A stretch of 64,000 nucleotides of DNA, from positions 89,509,925 through 89,573,924 of the forward strand of contig OY856186.1 in assembly GCA_963693315.1 (NCBI GenBank), written 5' to 3'. This document shows, piece by piece, positions 19,185-31,401 of the stretch. Origin of the DNA: Diogma glabrata (taxonomy: Eukaryota > Arthropoda > Insecta > Diptera > Cylindrotomidae). Both the position numbers and the translations under genes were made by a program. Position 1 is the stretch's first letter. Each line of letters begins with the position of its first letter. The notes under the pieces were generated by a model. It ran no database searches and was not told where the DNA came from. It saw only the letters and a list, made by a program, of their open reading frames with translations.

Positions 19185-20917
19185 CGCTCTAAAATTGTAT
19201 GGATTGCAAAAAGTTTCATAATTTGCACCATAATTTTTTAAATTCAGTTCTTATAAACTTTTGTTATATTTAAAAAAAAAAGAGTTATAAGCTTATAAAT
19301 AAATTAGTGGAAAAATTTAAAATAAACTTTTGTTATATTTAAAGTTAATAGTTTGATTGTTTGTTTTTCTAATACATAAAAGTTATTTTCGCAAAAATTT
19401 AAAAAAAATTAAAACAAAGCTGAGTCATTATTGTTTTAAATTAAGGAATATTTTCTTCTATGCATATTGATTACACATTGACAAAAGTCTTCCTAAATTG
19501 TAGATATTTGAATTATTTGAGTTGTAAAAAGTTGTTTGACAATTTTAGATTATAAATTATGTTTGGTGGTGTTGAAGGTGTGACGTTGTGAGAACGTTTA
19601 TTTGCTCTTTGGTGGATTTAACATGTTATTAAAAGTAGTTTCAACCAACTTAAATAAAACTGTTCCGAAATCACATTGATAAAGTAGTTTCCGTTAATGT
19701 ATTTAGTTTGGTTTGATAAATTTTTTGGGTTATTCTGGACTTGGACTATTCTACTTAAATTTTTTATTTAAACTAATCTGATATATCCAATTCTATTTGT
19801 ACACAAAGCTGTCTGGTCCCGAAATCTACCTATTTCTAGCGGATATACGTGCCGCTTGGACTTTTTTTTTACTTTGTGCCATATACTAAAAGAAAATTTA
19901 TTGATTTAGTATGTTTTGGGTAAATATTAATTATTTTGGCAGTCCAATATTATAGTAAAGCCTCACTAAGTACCTAGCAAACAAAATAAAAACTATGTAA
20001 GCCGTTTAATTCGTTCGAGCACAGTTTAACTTTAATATTTGCTTGTCTTTGAATTTCTTAAGAATGTTCAATGATTTCTTGACAGTTTACAACAATGCTG
20101 TAAAGAAACTAGTGAAAAACTTAAAGAATAAAAAACACGAATTTTTTTTAGTATACTAACGATTACCGAAGTTTTAAGGAAATCGAAAATGGTCGGGTAT
20201 CATCATCTTGATGCAATTCGAATTTGATTTTCCATGAAGGCGCTTGTATTTCCATTAAACAAAAAACTTACACCAACTTAAATGTATGTAACAATCCTTT
20301 ACATTTTTTTTAATAATTCTTGAAATATAATTCAAATCACGTTTTAAAATGCAAATAAATTTACTTCAAATTTATTTAATTTATTTTTATTATTCTAATT
20401 AACAATACATTGTAAACAATCATTTTGAGAGTTTCAATTCATTGCTTGAATGATTTATTGGAAAAAATAATAGGATTTACATCCATGATATTGGTTTTGA
20501 ATATAACGTCTATGCGAATGCAGATGTAACGTAACAAATGTAACGTAATAAAAATAGATACAATGTTAATTGAAATATAAAAAAATTATATAATCTAATG
20601 TAAAGTAGCATATACTCATATAGGATATATAATTAAAATCTATAAGTTTACGATTTCAAAAACCAATAGAGCCAGTTGCAAATTGTTACAAGAGTTACCA
20701 GTTGAGTTAAGTTTTAAAAAAGTAACCAAGCTATAAGTATTAAAATTCTATATATATATAAATGCTATCCCAAAATTAACGCAACATTTGAATTTGCCAC
20801 CATTTGTATAGTAAATTGTTGGCAACCCTGAAAATCTAGTTGCCCACTGACTGATAAGGGTTAGTAAAAATGAAAGTTTACACAATACAACAAGTTGTTT
20901 TAATTATTCAACAATAT

Positions 20918-21360
20918 TGTAACGACTCTTCGTTGGTTCTTTTCGATTATTGAGCAAATACGACAGTAAAAAGACGGATCTTTGGTTAACAGAATATCAA
21001 ACTTTATTTGTCAACAAATTACAGCAGCTTCCGTTTTTCCTTACAATAAATTCCAGGGTCTCCAATTTATGTACGATAAACTTCACCGCTTTTCCACAAT
21101 TTGAATCAATAATATTCGGAATCGTAAAATCTGTATTTACTATTCCACTAAGTTCAAATTCTTTTACTATTAGTACCCAGGCTCAAGTACCACCGATTAT
21201 TCCTTATACTTGCGAATATTTATAAACACTTTTAATTGCAAAATTAAAACTGATCATCTGATATTTTGTTCGCTTATTTATATCGAAAAATAAATAAATC
21301 GAAACTTCTATAATCCACTAGAAATCAATACTACGTAGTCCGTACATCTTGAATAGGCCA
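20918..21360 (-). mobile_element. Possible solo LTR (only one end seen)
   Basis: On the minus strand AATAAA (21008-21003) is followed about 85 bases later by GAGTCGTTACA, an end typical of gypsy LTRs (final CA at 20918). The region is a little richer in G and C than its flanks. A TG start near 21360 (TGTGGCCTATTC) is a guess, and I found no matching target duplication. Confidence 0.25.
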
Positions 21361-23272
21361 CACCTATTTTCATTCGTACTTGCATTTGTATTAGCGAACT
21401 CAAATTTAATTTATGCAAAATGTATTTGTTAAAGGGAGTTAACTTTTAATTCATCTTTGCCATAGTCTGAATGTAGAAAACATTTAGGCGGAACGTATTG
21501 GTTATTTATGATTAAATTAAATTAACCCATTCTGGACGAAGTTTATTACAATATATAAAATATAAGGAAAATTTATGGTCGGCATAGTGTTTAAACTTCG
21601 TCAACTGAGAAGAAATTAATTGAAAAATTCAGGAAGACTGGATCAGTTGGATACGCAAAACAGACTAGTTGTCCAAAACCAAACTGTTAAAATGTCAATA
21701 TCGAAGCAGTTTGTGAGAATGTTGGCGAAAATCTCAGAACATCAATTCATAGCCCTGATTTATACTCACAAAAGTTCTATGTATCATTGGAACAAGATGG
21801 TTACACATGCCAGCTTAACGATTTATTAATCCTACCATTTATATATTCCTTAAATGTAACGAGGTGACGTGATGCACACAAAGCAGTCTAGTGAAACAAA
21901 AACCTAAACAAAGGTTATGACTTATGAGGCTGACTGGGTTCTGAACTGTGAAACAAGAAAACTTTTCAAAGTTCTTATTTGTAAATAAAAATAAAACACT
22001 TACGAAAAGTACAGTGAGTGGAGTGAGCCCGTCACAGAGGGTGATCCATTAATGAGGACCTTGAAGAAGGATTTTTTAACGTGGCTAGATAACTTATCGA
22101 TCGCATATAAGTTCACAATATCATACAAGTTAAAAAATAGTTTGTTGCATAAACTTATAGTTTTTTAACATGTTTCATTCTCAACATCTTCACACAACAA
22201 ATCTAGTTTTGAATTATAATCACTTCATATATTCATTGATAAGAAATTTATCTTCTATTTTTATTGTTGCTAATTTACAGCCTATTAGATTTATTATGTA
22301 CACACAAGTAGATTTGGTTAAACATAAAATTACATAAAAGATGTGGTTTTGTTGTTTATATGGTTACATTATGAAATAAATCATGTGAACTTAGCATACA
22401 GGCAGCGTATGTAGGTGTGTTATTGTAGTTTTCTCATTCCAAGTAATAAATTGACGATAGATGAAAACTTAAGAATTATCAAACATTTGATTAAATGTGG
22501 CAGGTGTTTTTATTGATTACTTGGCATAAAAATATTTCCGTTAATATTTTATGATGAAAGTTGAGGATGTAAATTGTTGATTAGTTTGACAAGAATATAG
22601 ATTAAAACTTCAAACCCAATTATAAACAATGTTTTGCGGGATAATCGTAAACGACGAAAGATAAAAGGAATACTTATAGGAAAAAATTTGTTATAGTTCC
22701 GATTACGTCAACGTAAATATTATAACATCAAGATCCTTTTTCTTTCATATCTTCTTTATTCTTTAAGGCGTTTTTCATAATTTTGTTTTCATTGAAGGTA
22801 TAGATAGAAAAACTTTTGAGAAACCGTAAAGAAGAAAATAGGATAAACGAACAGTCAACTTAATTGATTTCAATAATAATCCGGAAGCATATTTTGCTAT
22901 TATTTTTACAAAAATAGTTATTCTTCCGTTTTATTTGTATTTATAAGGGACGAACTGCAAAAATGGTAAAATTACTTGAGTTGAGCAAAAAGCGTTAGGA
23001 AAAATTAACTAATTCTGTTTTCCTTCCTCATTTTCTATTTAATTTTTTTTTTTAGTTTAATAAGTGACTAAAATGAATGATGGTATCGTGGAAAAAAAAC
23101 TAACTGAGACGGAAATCGAATTATTTAATAATCCTTTTCAAAAGGAGATTGAGATAAATTTAGAATTATAAGGATTGGGATCGTGTTTGTGTTTGTTAAT
23201 TATTTGTAACAATTTTGTATGGTTTGTGGTTTTGTGGTTGACGCAGAAAATTATCTATTCAAGATTAGCTTA

Positions 23273-23329
23273 CCTATTACTATAGATTATTTACTACACC
23301 TATTACTATAGATTATTTACTACACCCTA
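23273..23329 (+). repeat. Tandem duplication of ~28 bp
   Basis: CCTATTACTATAGATTATTT followed by ACTACA occurs twice in a row. Confidence 0.85.
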
Positions 23330-24725
23330 CTTGTCTGCAGTGGTGATTTATAAATTTTAAGTATATTCTGTGGTGTTGATTGTTGTTATTTGCATATTAA
23401 AATTCAAGAAATATTGACATTTTTTGTTTTATAATTTATTTGCAGATAAATTTGGTGAATAGTGTTATCATATATTACATTTTAGGGTTAAATTTAAAAA
23501 TACGTACGAGTTAACACTCAAAACTATAGACGAATTCAACTTTAAACAATTCAAGTTACTTCATTTAAATTTCTAAACAGTCTTTAGAATCAGTAGCGGA
23601 CTAGCAAATTCATTCGGCCCGGTAAAAATTTTCTGATCCGGCCTCATTAAAAAAATATAACAATAAACAATAAACATAAAAAATCAATTTATTTTGAAAA
23701 CCAAAATATGTTTTTTAGTTTATATTAAATATAAAGATTGACGAACTCTAACCGCTATTAAACCATTAAATAGTTTTTTATTCGCCTACATATTAAAGTG
23801 GTACTTTGTTACTGTGATTTGCGGCCAAAAAGTGTCACTTTTTAACCATATATTTTGCTGTCATAGTTACGTCCAAAAAAGTAAAAAACATTTTTATTTG
23901 TTTAAATTCTATAAAAATCAGAAATTTTTATCAAAGCAACCTTTAAATTCAAAATTTCATTATCCAATTAAAATTATTGTTATTATTTGTTGTCATAGTT
24001 ATACAATTATTTTGAAAAAAATAACAAATATTTTGTCAAAGGTTACTTGTTCAACATATTTTCATTTCAAAATTTATGCAAAATTATAACTTTGGTTTAG
24101 AATAAACAATTTTTTTAAATACTTTGCTAGCGGCGAATTAAAAATAGTATATGACGCATGAACGTGAGCTATTTGGACTTAATGTGGGTCCAAAGTCTAA
24201 AGTCCACATACGTCCAAAATCTTTAGCTTTACGTCCTTGCATCATAATGTACTATTTTGTAGAGTAAACCGTAAAATGCACTTTTACGATTCAAAAATTG
24301 TGCGAAAAGCAGGCCTTTTTACTTCGGTCTGAAAGACCTAAGTATTGCATTCATGAGCTCAAAGTGAAATTCTTACCCCAACTTTTTTTGGCATTTCTCG
24401 ACGTTTTAGGACATACTGATTCTAAAAAAGCAAAAAAAAAAAAGTCTGTCTGTCTGTCGGCCGTCCGGCCGGCCGTCACAACCGACGAAATCTAGAAAAC
24501 CGCTTTTCTAAAAATAGGTTTACTCAATGGGAACAGCCGAAAGGACGTTGTGTTTGATAACTGTACCGGAACTGTGTCAAAAAGTCGTCAAGTGTGTCAA
24601 AACAATGAAATTTGCATATTTTTTGCTTAAAAAACGATCGTTTTAAGTGATTACGAGTAGGAACATTGAATTTGGAGAAATCTTGATGGTCGGGATTAGT
24701 ATGTGAGACCAAAATCTAGATTATT

Positions 24726-25230
24726 GCATTATAAGTTTGTCAAAAAAATGTTGTCAAGTGTGTCAAAAGCAAGATTTTTATTTATTTTTTTAACCAATTT
24801 TTTGGAAAAAAAATAAAATTAATTGTTTGTTTGAAATGAAGTTTTATTATTATTATTGAGAATTATGATGACATTATAAGTTTGTCAAAAAAATGTTGTC
24901 AAGTGTCTCAAAAGATTTTTATTTAGTTTTTTACCTAATTTTTGGAAAAAAAATAACATTGTTTGTTTGAAATGAAATTTTATTATGATTATTGAGAATA
25001 ATGGCATTATAAGTTTGTCAAAAAGTGTTGTCAAGTGTGTCAAAAGAAAAGGTTTTTATTTATTTTTTACCCTATTTTCTTAGAAAAAAATAAAATTAAT
25101 AGTTCGTATGACATGATATTTTATTATTATTATAGAGTATTATGGCATTATAAGTTTGTCAAAAAATAATGTCAAGTGTGTCAAAAAATGATTTCATTTA
25201 ATTTTTTAGCCAATTTTTTGGGAAAAAAAA
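24726..25230 (+). repeat. Tandem array, four ~140-bp units
   Basis: ATAAGTTTGTCAAAAA, then TTGTCAAGTGTGTCAAAA, starts at 24731, 24876, 25009 and 25150. Each unit contains a TTTTTATTTATTTTTT stretch and AATGAARTTTTATTATKATT. Confidence 0.88.
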
Positions 25231-25259
25231 TGTAGCTGTTTTCGTGACGTAAATGTAAT

Positions 25260-25690
25260 TTAAAATGAAATTGGACATGGAAATTTTTGAATTTGTTATA
25301 GTTTTTGAAATATTTTTGGAATTTTGAAAAAGTTTGTATTTTTTGATTTTGTAATAGTTTTTGCAATATTTTTAGAATTTCGGCAAAAGTTTTAATTTTT
25401 GATTTTGTAAGAATTTTTGGAATATTTTTAGAACTTTGAAAAATTTTTAATTTTTGATTTTATTATAATTTTTGGAATTTTGAAAAAATTTTCAATTTTT
25501 GATTTTGTAATAATTTTTGCAATATTTTTAGAATTTTGGAAAAAGTTTGAATTTTTAAGAATTTTTGAAATATTATTGGAATTAAGAAAATATTTAAATA
25601 TATGATTTTATTCTAATTTTTGGAATATTTTTGGAATTTTGAAAAAGTTTGATTTTATTTAATTTAACAATATTTTTGGAATTTTGATTA
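25260..25690 (+). repeat. Degenerate minisatellite, ~60-bp units
   Basis: The motif TTTTTGATTTTGTAATAATT, then GCAATATTTTTAGAATTTTG, recurs about seven times with drift. Confidence 0.75.
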
Positions 25691-26246
25691 TAATTTTCCG
25701 GCAACGTATTGATGTTTCGTGTTAGTTTTGTAATAAATTTTTAAACAGAGATAAAAAAACTTGTACTTTAACAAAGAGTTTTGTTTGATATACATCGCTC
25801 CCCAAAACTAAAAACCATTTCCTCATAAAAGTATTTTGCCGAAAACTATATACAAATCCTTAACCCAGACCGAAGTCTTAATATCTCAGAGCTGTGAGAT
25901 TTCAGCCCCTCCATATTTTCCTATTGAAATAATAATGCCTAAATTGAAATAACAATGTCTAAAATTAATATTACTATTACTATTACTATGCCTAAAATTA
26001 CTAAATTTTTGACAACATCAAACGAGCTTAAAAGAACAAAATACATTATAGCTTTTTCCAAAAAAAAAACACATATATACATACATATTTAAAGACATAG
26101 GTATATGTTTTGTGAAATTTTATTTTGAGAAAATTGTTTAATCTTAGCATTTTTTGTTTGTTTGTAATTTTATATATGTACAATTAAAATGAAATAAATT
26201 GGTTGCTTAAGAAATTTAGAAAAAAATATTAACAATAGTAGATTTT

Positions 26247-26331
26247 GTATTACTAGTGCGAATGCGTTTTCCAAACGAGAGCTAGTTTGCAAATAACTGG
26301 CGTTTGGAAAACGCATTCGCACTAGTAATAC
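26247..26331. mobile_element. 85-bp MITE/foldback with perfect 31-bp inverted repeats
   Basis: GTATTACTAGTGCGAATGCG, continuing to 26277, is exactly complementary to 26301-26331; the loop is 23 bases. Its GC content is above the surroundings. Confidence 0.85.
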
Positions 26332-27034
26332 ACACTATTTTTTGTAACTAGTGCATAAAATTTATAAATAGTTATTCAATTGTTCATTTAATCATTTATT
26401 TAACAAAGTTATAAACAAATTTAAGATTTTTAAATAATTAAAGTGCGCCATATTCGTTGTAATAGTTGTAAATTATACTAGCTCGGAAAAATAAACATAA
26501 AAATCCAACTAAAAAAACACATAGTAATCCAACTGAGCTGTCAAAATTGTGAACTTTGAAAACCCTAATGAATTGTTTTTTCTTGCAATTCAAATGATGC
26601 AATGTGTTTAAGTTGTTTTTACTATATAGTAAGTTATTTAAATTATTATTTTGATATTTTAGTGCTATAAAAATATTATATATAGATAGATATATGGATA
26701 GATTTAACTACAAATCTGACATGCAGGCGGCGTGCTAGCCCGTGCACAAAATATTTTGTGGTCATATGTGCGGAAAATAAGTTTTTTCTTGCATTTTATT
26801 CTAGTACAAAATTACATATTTTTTATGCATGTCTTACAAAAAATATTATGTGCATTTAACAATTTTCTCAAAAAATATTTTACAAGAAATATGCATACAA
26901 TACGATAGATCAAATGAAACTGGAAAACAAAATGTTTTAAATAAATTAATATAGAACTTAAAAAAAAATTGGTTGCTATAGAAATTTAGGAAAATAATTA
27001 TCAAACGAAAAACTACTTGGATTAAACAATTTTC

Positions 27035-27134
27035 GGGCATAAAGCATCTTTTTTGCTTTCAAATGTTTATTGCCCTCGGCCAACGCCTCGAGCAACAATT
27101 CAACTCTCAAGCAAAAAAGATCCACTTTACGCCC
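27035..27134. mobile_element. 100-bp MITE-like inverted repeat
   Basis: GGGCATAAAGCATCTTTTTT at the left resembles the reverse complement of the right end (GGGCGTAAAGTGGATCTTTT). A GC-rich centre contains CCCTCGGCCAACGCCTCGAG. Confidence 0.6.
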
Positions 27135-27418
27135 TTAATATATAAATAGCTATTTTACCCCGGGCGCATGTTCACATATATATAATTTACAATATTTTCA
27201 TTTTCTAAATTGAATAATATGTCCATATCAATGGCCAATAGCATCAATGCCCGTAAATGATCTTCAGTGAGTGAGCTACTTAATCAATTTTTTATTATTT
27301 TGAGTTTAGAAAAACTGCGTTGATGATAATGTTTATTTACCTTATTTACCTTATTTACCAAATAAATATTGCGTTAGGCATTGCTATATAATTAGTATTT
27401 TGGCAGTAAACTATAAAC

Positions 27419-27985
27419 ACAGAAAACTCGGCCTCCTAAATAGATGAAAAAAATATTTCATTCCATACCTATTGCTCCATGTTTATAAGACATATACTCG
27501 TCCCTGTATGGAGTACTGTTGTCAAGTTTAGGGTGCTGCTTCTGTTTCCAGTCTCTTTTGGACTCTGTTCAAAAGCTTTGACATATTTAAGTCTGGACAT
27601 CAAAACTTGATTCCCTACAACATCGTCGCACTCTTGCTGACCTCGTTGTTTTTTTTTACAAATATCGCTTTCAATAGTACTTAGATGAAATCAGCAGCAT
27701 CATGCTTCAAACTTATTCTTACCCCCGTTTTACTCGGCAATCGGCTAGCGCAACCAGTCAAACGGTCAAGATCCCGCGCTGTCATACTGGCAGATCGCAG
27801 AAAGACTTCTTTATCTGAACTGCATACAAATGGAATAGTTTGCCAGAATCTATAGTCTCAGGTGGTTTCAATCCGCAGAGGTTTAAAAAAGCGTTCATAA
27901 ACACCTAAAAGGTATTTATGTGTTATTGTGACACATTTCGTAAGCCCTATAACACAACACTTTTTATTTTAAAAAAAAATACACT
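27419..27985 (+). pseudogene. LINE reverse-transcriptase polyprotein C-terminus plus 3' UTR, decayed
   Basis: A non-LTR retrotransposon fragment. From about 27468 the translation gives YLLLHVYKTYTRP, MEYCCQV, a stop, then GAASVSSL, the conserved segment after the thumb of insect LINE reverse transcriptases. It continues with frame shifts to FTRQSA, VKIPRCHTGRSQKDFF and, in another frame, TAYKWNSLPESIVSGGFNPQ RFKKAFINT, then stop (27907). The 3' UTR follows (TGTTATTGTGACACAT, ACAACACTTTTTATTT, A-run). The 5' truncation point GAAAACTCGGCCTCC is the same as in the 60.3-kb copy. The clade is not resolved; Jockey-group-like is my best guess. Confidence 0.8.
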
Positions 27986-27989
27986 TTCT

Positions 27990-29505
27990 GAAATTAATTT
28001 CCAACATACATATTACGCCTCCTTACTCCGAGTCTCAGTCTGAAACATCACTCAATTTATTTGTAGGGGGAAGTGGCCTAAATCGTTCCGATTTTATATT
28101 TTAAGAGCTAATTCCAAAATTATTTTTTTGCACGAGTTGTATATAAAGTATATTTCCGTTTCTCATTTGCGGGAGCGGATTGCATCTTTTACTCCCTAGA
28201 GTGTAAAAAATAACAAACCGTGACCACAATAATAGTTTTCATGGAAACAGGATTATTTACGTTAAATTCAAACAAATTTGTAGAAAACCCATCTACTAAA
28301 CTAAACAATAAAAATTACAATCTTCGTTTTTTTTAAAGTTTAAATGATTAGATTAAATACCTTTTCATTTATTTAATTTTTTTTAAATAAATAAAAGCTT
28401 ATTTAAAATATGTCGATTAGATTTAGTTTTTAATATCATAATAATATTAATGTGGTCGTGCAAAAAATAGTTTATGCACCCCGAGAAAGAGAGAGAGCAT
28501 GTCATCCCTCTCAGTGATATGTAGCCTTCAGGCTTCACCCTCAGGCTCCAAACACACCTTGGGAGAAAAACTTCTCTCCATTAGTTTATAATCTATTATT
28601 TTTTCTTAATTTTTTAGTGACATTGATAATTAAGTACATATTTTTATACTTATTTTCTCGAAAAAACTTAGTAATTTATCAAATTCTGCTGAAAAAATTG
28701 ATAAATTTTAAGATGCTGCAACTGGCACATTTAACGCAACCCGTTTTCTGATTAATACCACCCATTTCTTAATTCAATCTCGCAAAAAATTATGGTGTTA
28801 CTTACTAACTTTTTTGGTAGAAATAACACACCCTTTCCTTTTTCTTTTGAGTACCTGCATTTTCTGGCAGTTGTGTTTTATTTTATTTGTTTCGATTAGT
28901 TCAAAAGCCAATCATCGAACCTCATTTAAACCGATTCCAAAATAGTTGTTCCAGGGTTAAAGATTCTATTTGTATTTTAACGTATTTTTTGCCTTTCTTT
29001 AATATAATTTATTCAGATCACGTCTAAATGTTGGTTTAGGATGCTCTACTATTAATTTATTGCAAACCACACAAGTTATTTACGCTTACTGTGCATTGTT
29101 TTAAAATACATATTCTTAAAGAAAAGTAATTGTAAATATACAGTTCAAAGTTATCCACAATTAAGGAATTTATTCCATTTTTGTCACCATTAAAAACATT
29201 TATAAACACATTAAATCATTGTGTTACCATAGCTCCCTAAATCGTACTAGTAAAATTAAGGAATTTTTACTAATACGATTTAGGTAACTGGTACATTTTT
29301 AATTTATTTTGTAAGAAAACTTAGAAAAAACTGTAACGATGGCCTATTTCGATTTTTACTCTGAAATATGAAAATTCATACTTAAAGAAATTCGCTAATG
29401 GTTTGCTATTTTATTTCAGATCCAGCCTATGAATTTCAACAAACATAAAACAATTTTTTTGTTAATTGCTTTGCTGCGTCTCACAATATCAATATCACTT
29501 TAATG
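27990..29505. other. No gene seen
   Basis: AT-rich. A short GC-richer stretch at 28480-28580 holds GAGAGAGAG and CTTCAGGCTTCACCCTCAGG. A near-palindrome CCTAAATCGTACTAGTAAAA...TTTTACTAATACGATTTAGG spans about 29235-29284. Confidence 0.5.
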
Positions 29506-29509
29506 TATT

Positions 29510-29665
29510 TTAACAAAGAATTATGTATGATATACATCGCTGCCCAAAACTAAAAACAATTTCCTCATAAAACTATATTTGATATATATATCCTTGATAT
29601 ATATCCTTAACCAAAACCGAAGTCTTAATATCTCAGAGCTTGAGATTTCAACTCCTCCATATATT
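29510..29665 (+). repeat. Second copy of the right end of the 24.3-kb element
   Basis: GATATACATCGCTGCCCAAA, then CATTTCCTCATAAAA-like sequence and CCGAAGTCTTAATATCTCAG, matches 25765-25920 in order. Confidence 0.8.
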
Positions 29666-30203
29666 ACACATAAAATTATGTGCGAAAGAAATTTTTTTGT
29701 GGATGTAATGAAAACAATCTTGTTAAATTAACAGACCCTTTCAATAATTAATTTTAGTGATTTCACAAACTTATTATATTTTTTTATATTATTTTTTATT
29801 TCTCTTGTTTCATGTCGATTTATTGAATTCTTCATAATATTGAAAAAATTTTTGAAAACTAGTATTATTTCTACGTATAATTCAAATCTTTTAAATTGTA
29901 CCATGGGAAAAATGGCGATAAAATGGACACATAAAATCACACTCATATATTCTCTTAAATATATACGAACGCTATCTTCATGCATAAAAATGGGATGGGA
30001 AGATTTTTAGAAAAATCGATTCTCGATTCCTACTTCGATTTTATACATTTCGATTCATAGAACCGATTCTCCGGCTGGCAAAGTCGATTCTTTTGATTTT
30101 AATCGATTCCTATGTTAAAAAAAACTAGCTTTATCTGAAAAAAATTTAAATTTATATTTCAGTGATATACGTTTATTCAAAATAAATTTTAGACAATCAA
30201 CTT

Positions 30204-30758
30204 ATGAAAACCACATATTTTCTGCAACTGATCTTAAGAAAAGTAGCATATTCAAATGATCAGACGTTAGTTGACTTGGAATATGATTTGCAATCAGACC
30301 ATCGTGTGAAAATAAACGCTCACATGGTGTTGATCTTGCTACTATGTATTGTTAAATATTTTTTTGTTATATTGTTGATAAATTTGAACGTTCATTTTCG
30401 AGTGTTTTTCTTGTGTTAATTGGATTTGGATTACTTTTTCTGTCGACTGTTGGCCGATTAGATTAATGAATTCTCTTAATTCAATCAGCAACCCGCCTAC
30501 TTCATCACTGTCATTATTTTGATGGTTTTGTTGCATAGTGTCGTCTAAAAAATCCCAAATACCATTATGATTTGAAGATCGTTGATGATCTGCAGTGTAT
30601 TCACTTTCATGATCAGCCGCAACACTTTTTATTAGTTGATTTTCTTTTTTCAAGCAATCACGTATATAGATAAAGTTTGAACAAATTACTTGAAAAACCT
30701 TGACAAAAAAATGTTTCTTTATACTTGAAGATTCTTTCTGATGAACACATACCAACAA
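30204..30758 (-). pseudogene. hAT transposase C-terminal fragment
   Basis: Cut-and-paste transposase, C-terminal third only. The open frame 30758-30342 contains NHNGIWDFLDD and GGLLIELREFINL, matching the region before the dimerisation domain in BED-finger hAT proteins. After a one-base shift near 30345 another frame, ending at a stop at 30204, reads ARSTPCERLFSHDGLIANHI and DHLNMLLFLRSVAENMWF. That is the hAT dimerisation domain, with the PCERLFS motif in place of the common P-S-E-R-x-F-S. The N-terminal zinc finger and most of the RNase-H-like core are absent. The first ~50 residues of the open frame match nothing I know. Confidence 0.85.
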
Positions 30759-31059
30759 TAGTCACACACTCAAAAAAATAATTGGTTATCAACAAAGCAA
30801 TATGCAGTTAAAACAACCAAAAACTGTGATATATTTTAGCTAATCTCAGAATGATGTTCTACTTACTAAAAAAATTTGGTTCAATATACCAAAACCATAA
30901 TAGGTTACCTCAACCGTTTTTCTGTAACTTATGTGGTTTGATTTACCACATACATTTTAATAAATAAATGTGGTTAATTTTACTAATTTTGTGGTTGGGA
31001 AAGTAGATAATACAATGGTAAATTTAACTATTTCATGTGGTTCGTCGAACCACATAATA

Positions 31060-31401
<342 letters not shown>

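Larger units (their letters stand above)
18151..19253. mobile_element. Hammerhead-ribozyme retroelement, copy B (tandem plus inverted)
   Basis: A 1103-bp insertion in the gypsy 3' LTR, flanked by 17-bp direct repeats (18134-18150 and 19254-19270). It holds one full antisense unit (18151-18606), a head-to-tail second antisense unit cut short at about 18858, and then a switch to a sense unit (18859-19253) ending ATTCAGTTCTTA. The repeat period is 456 bp, measured between ATTTGTGATATAAC at 18151 and 18607. All three units carry a hammerhead ribozyme. Small base differences from copy A show that these are separate insertions, not one duplicated in place. No open frame of note. Confidence 0.87.
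12404..19381 (+). mobile_element. Ty3/gypsy LTR retrotransposon, recent, with two nested insertions
   Basis: Complete element: 5' LTR 12404-12773, primer-binding-like TGGCGACG just after it, gag, protease, reverse transcriptase, RNase H, integrase, a polypurine tract and a 3' LTR. GTTAT flanks both sides (12399-12403 and 19382-19386), a 5-bp target duplication. With the 1120 bp attributable to an insertion and its duplicated target removed, the 3' LTR is also 370 bp long. I see one difference between the LTRs (near 12558 versus 18047), so integration was recent. There is no env gene. The coding region has one-base frame breaks near 13835, 14255, 15945 and 17570, plus a 566-bp insertion in integrase, so this copy cannot make its proteins as read here. 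Confidence 0.96.
17892..19381 (+). repeat. 3' LTR, split by insertion B
   Basis: The first part, 17892-18150, matches 12404 onwards, with one visible mismatch (C in the 5' LTR at about 12558, A here at about 18047). The second part, 19254-19381, completes it; 17 bp (TAAACTTTTGTTATATT) is present on both sides of the insertion. Confidence 0.95.
19387..24310. other. No gene seen
   Basis: AT-rich. No open frame with a recognisable motif. An LTR-like end near 20918 and a small tandem duplication at 23273-23329 are listed separately. Confidence 0.55.
24321..25876. mobile_element. Repeat element bounded by inverted ACTTCGGTCT
   Basis: ACTTCGGTCTG at 24321 and CAGACCGAAGT at 25866-25876 are reverse complements. 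Inside are a GTCTGTCTGTCTGTCGG microsatellite and a GC-rich GGCCGTCCGGCCGGCCG palindrome (24448-24478), then two tandem arrays (next entries). The right end with its flank (TATACATCGCTCCCC...CTCAGAGCT) recurs at 29510-29665. It encodes no protein that I can see. Confidence 0.55.

Noticed and set aside
20950..21225. 91-codon plus-strand protein
   Set aside because: No domain signature, and the reverse strand looks more like the end of an LTR.
24726..25230. CRISPR-like repeat array
   Set aside because: The ~140-bp units are similar throughout with no unique spacers, and the DNA is clearly eukaryotic; it is an ordinary tandem repeat.
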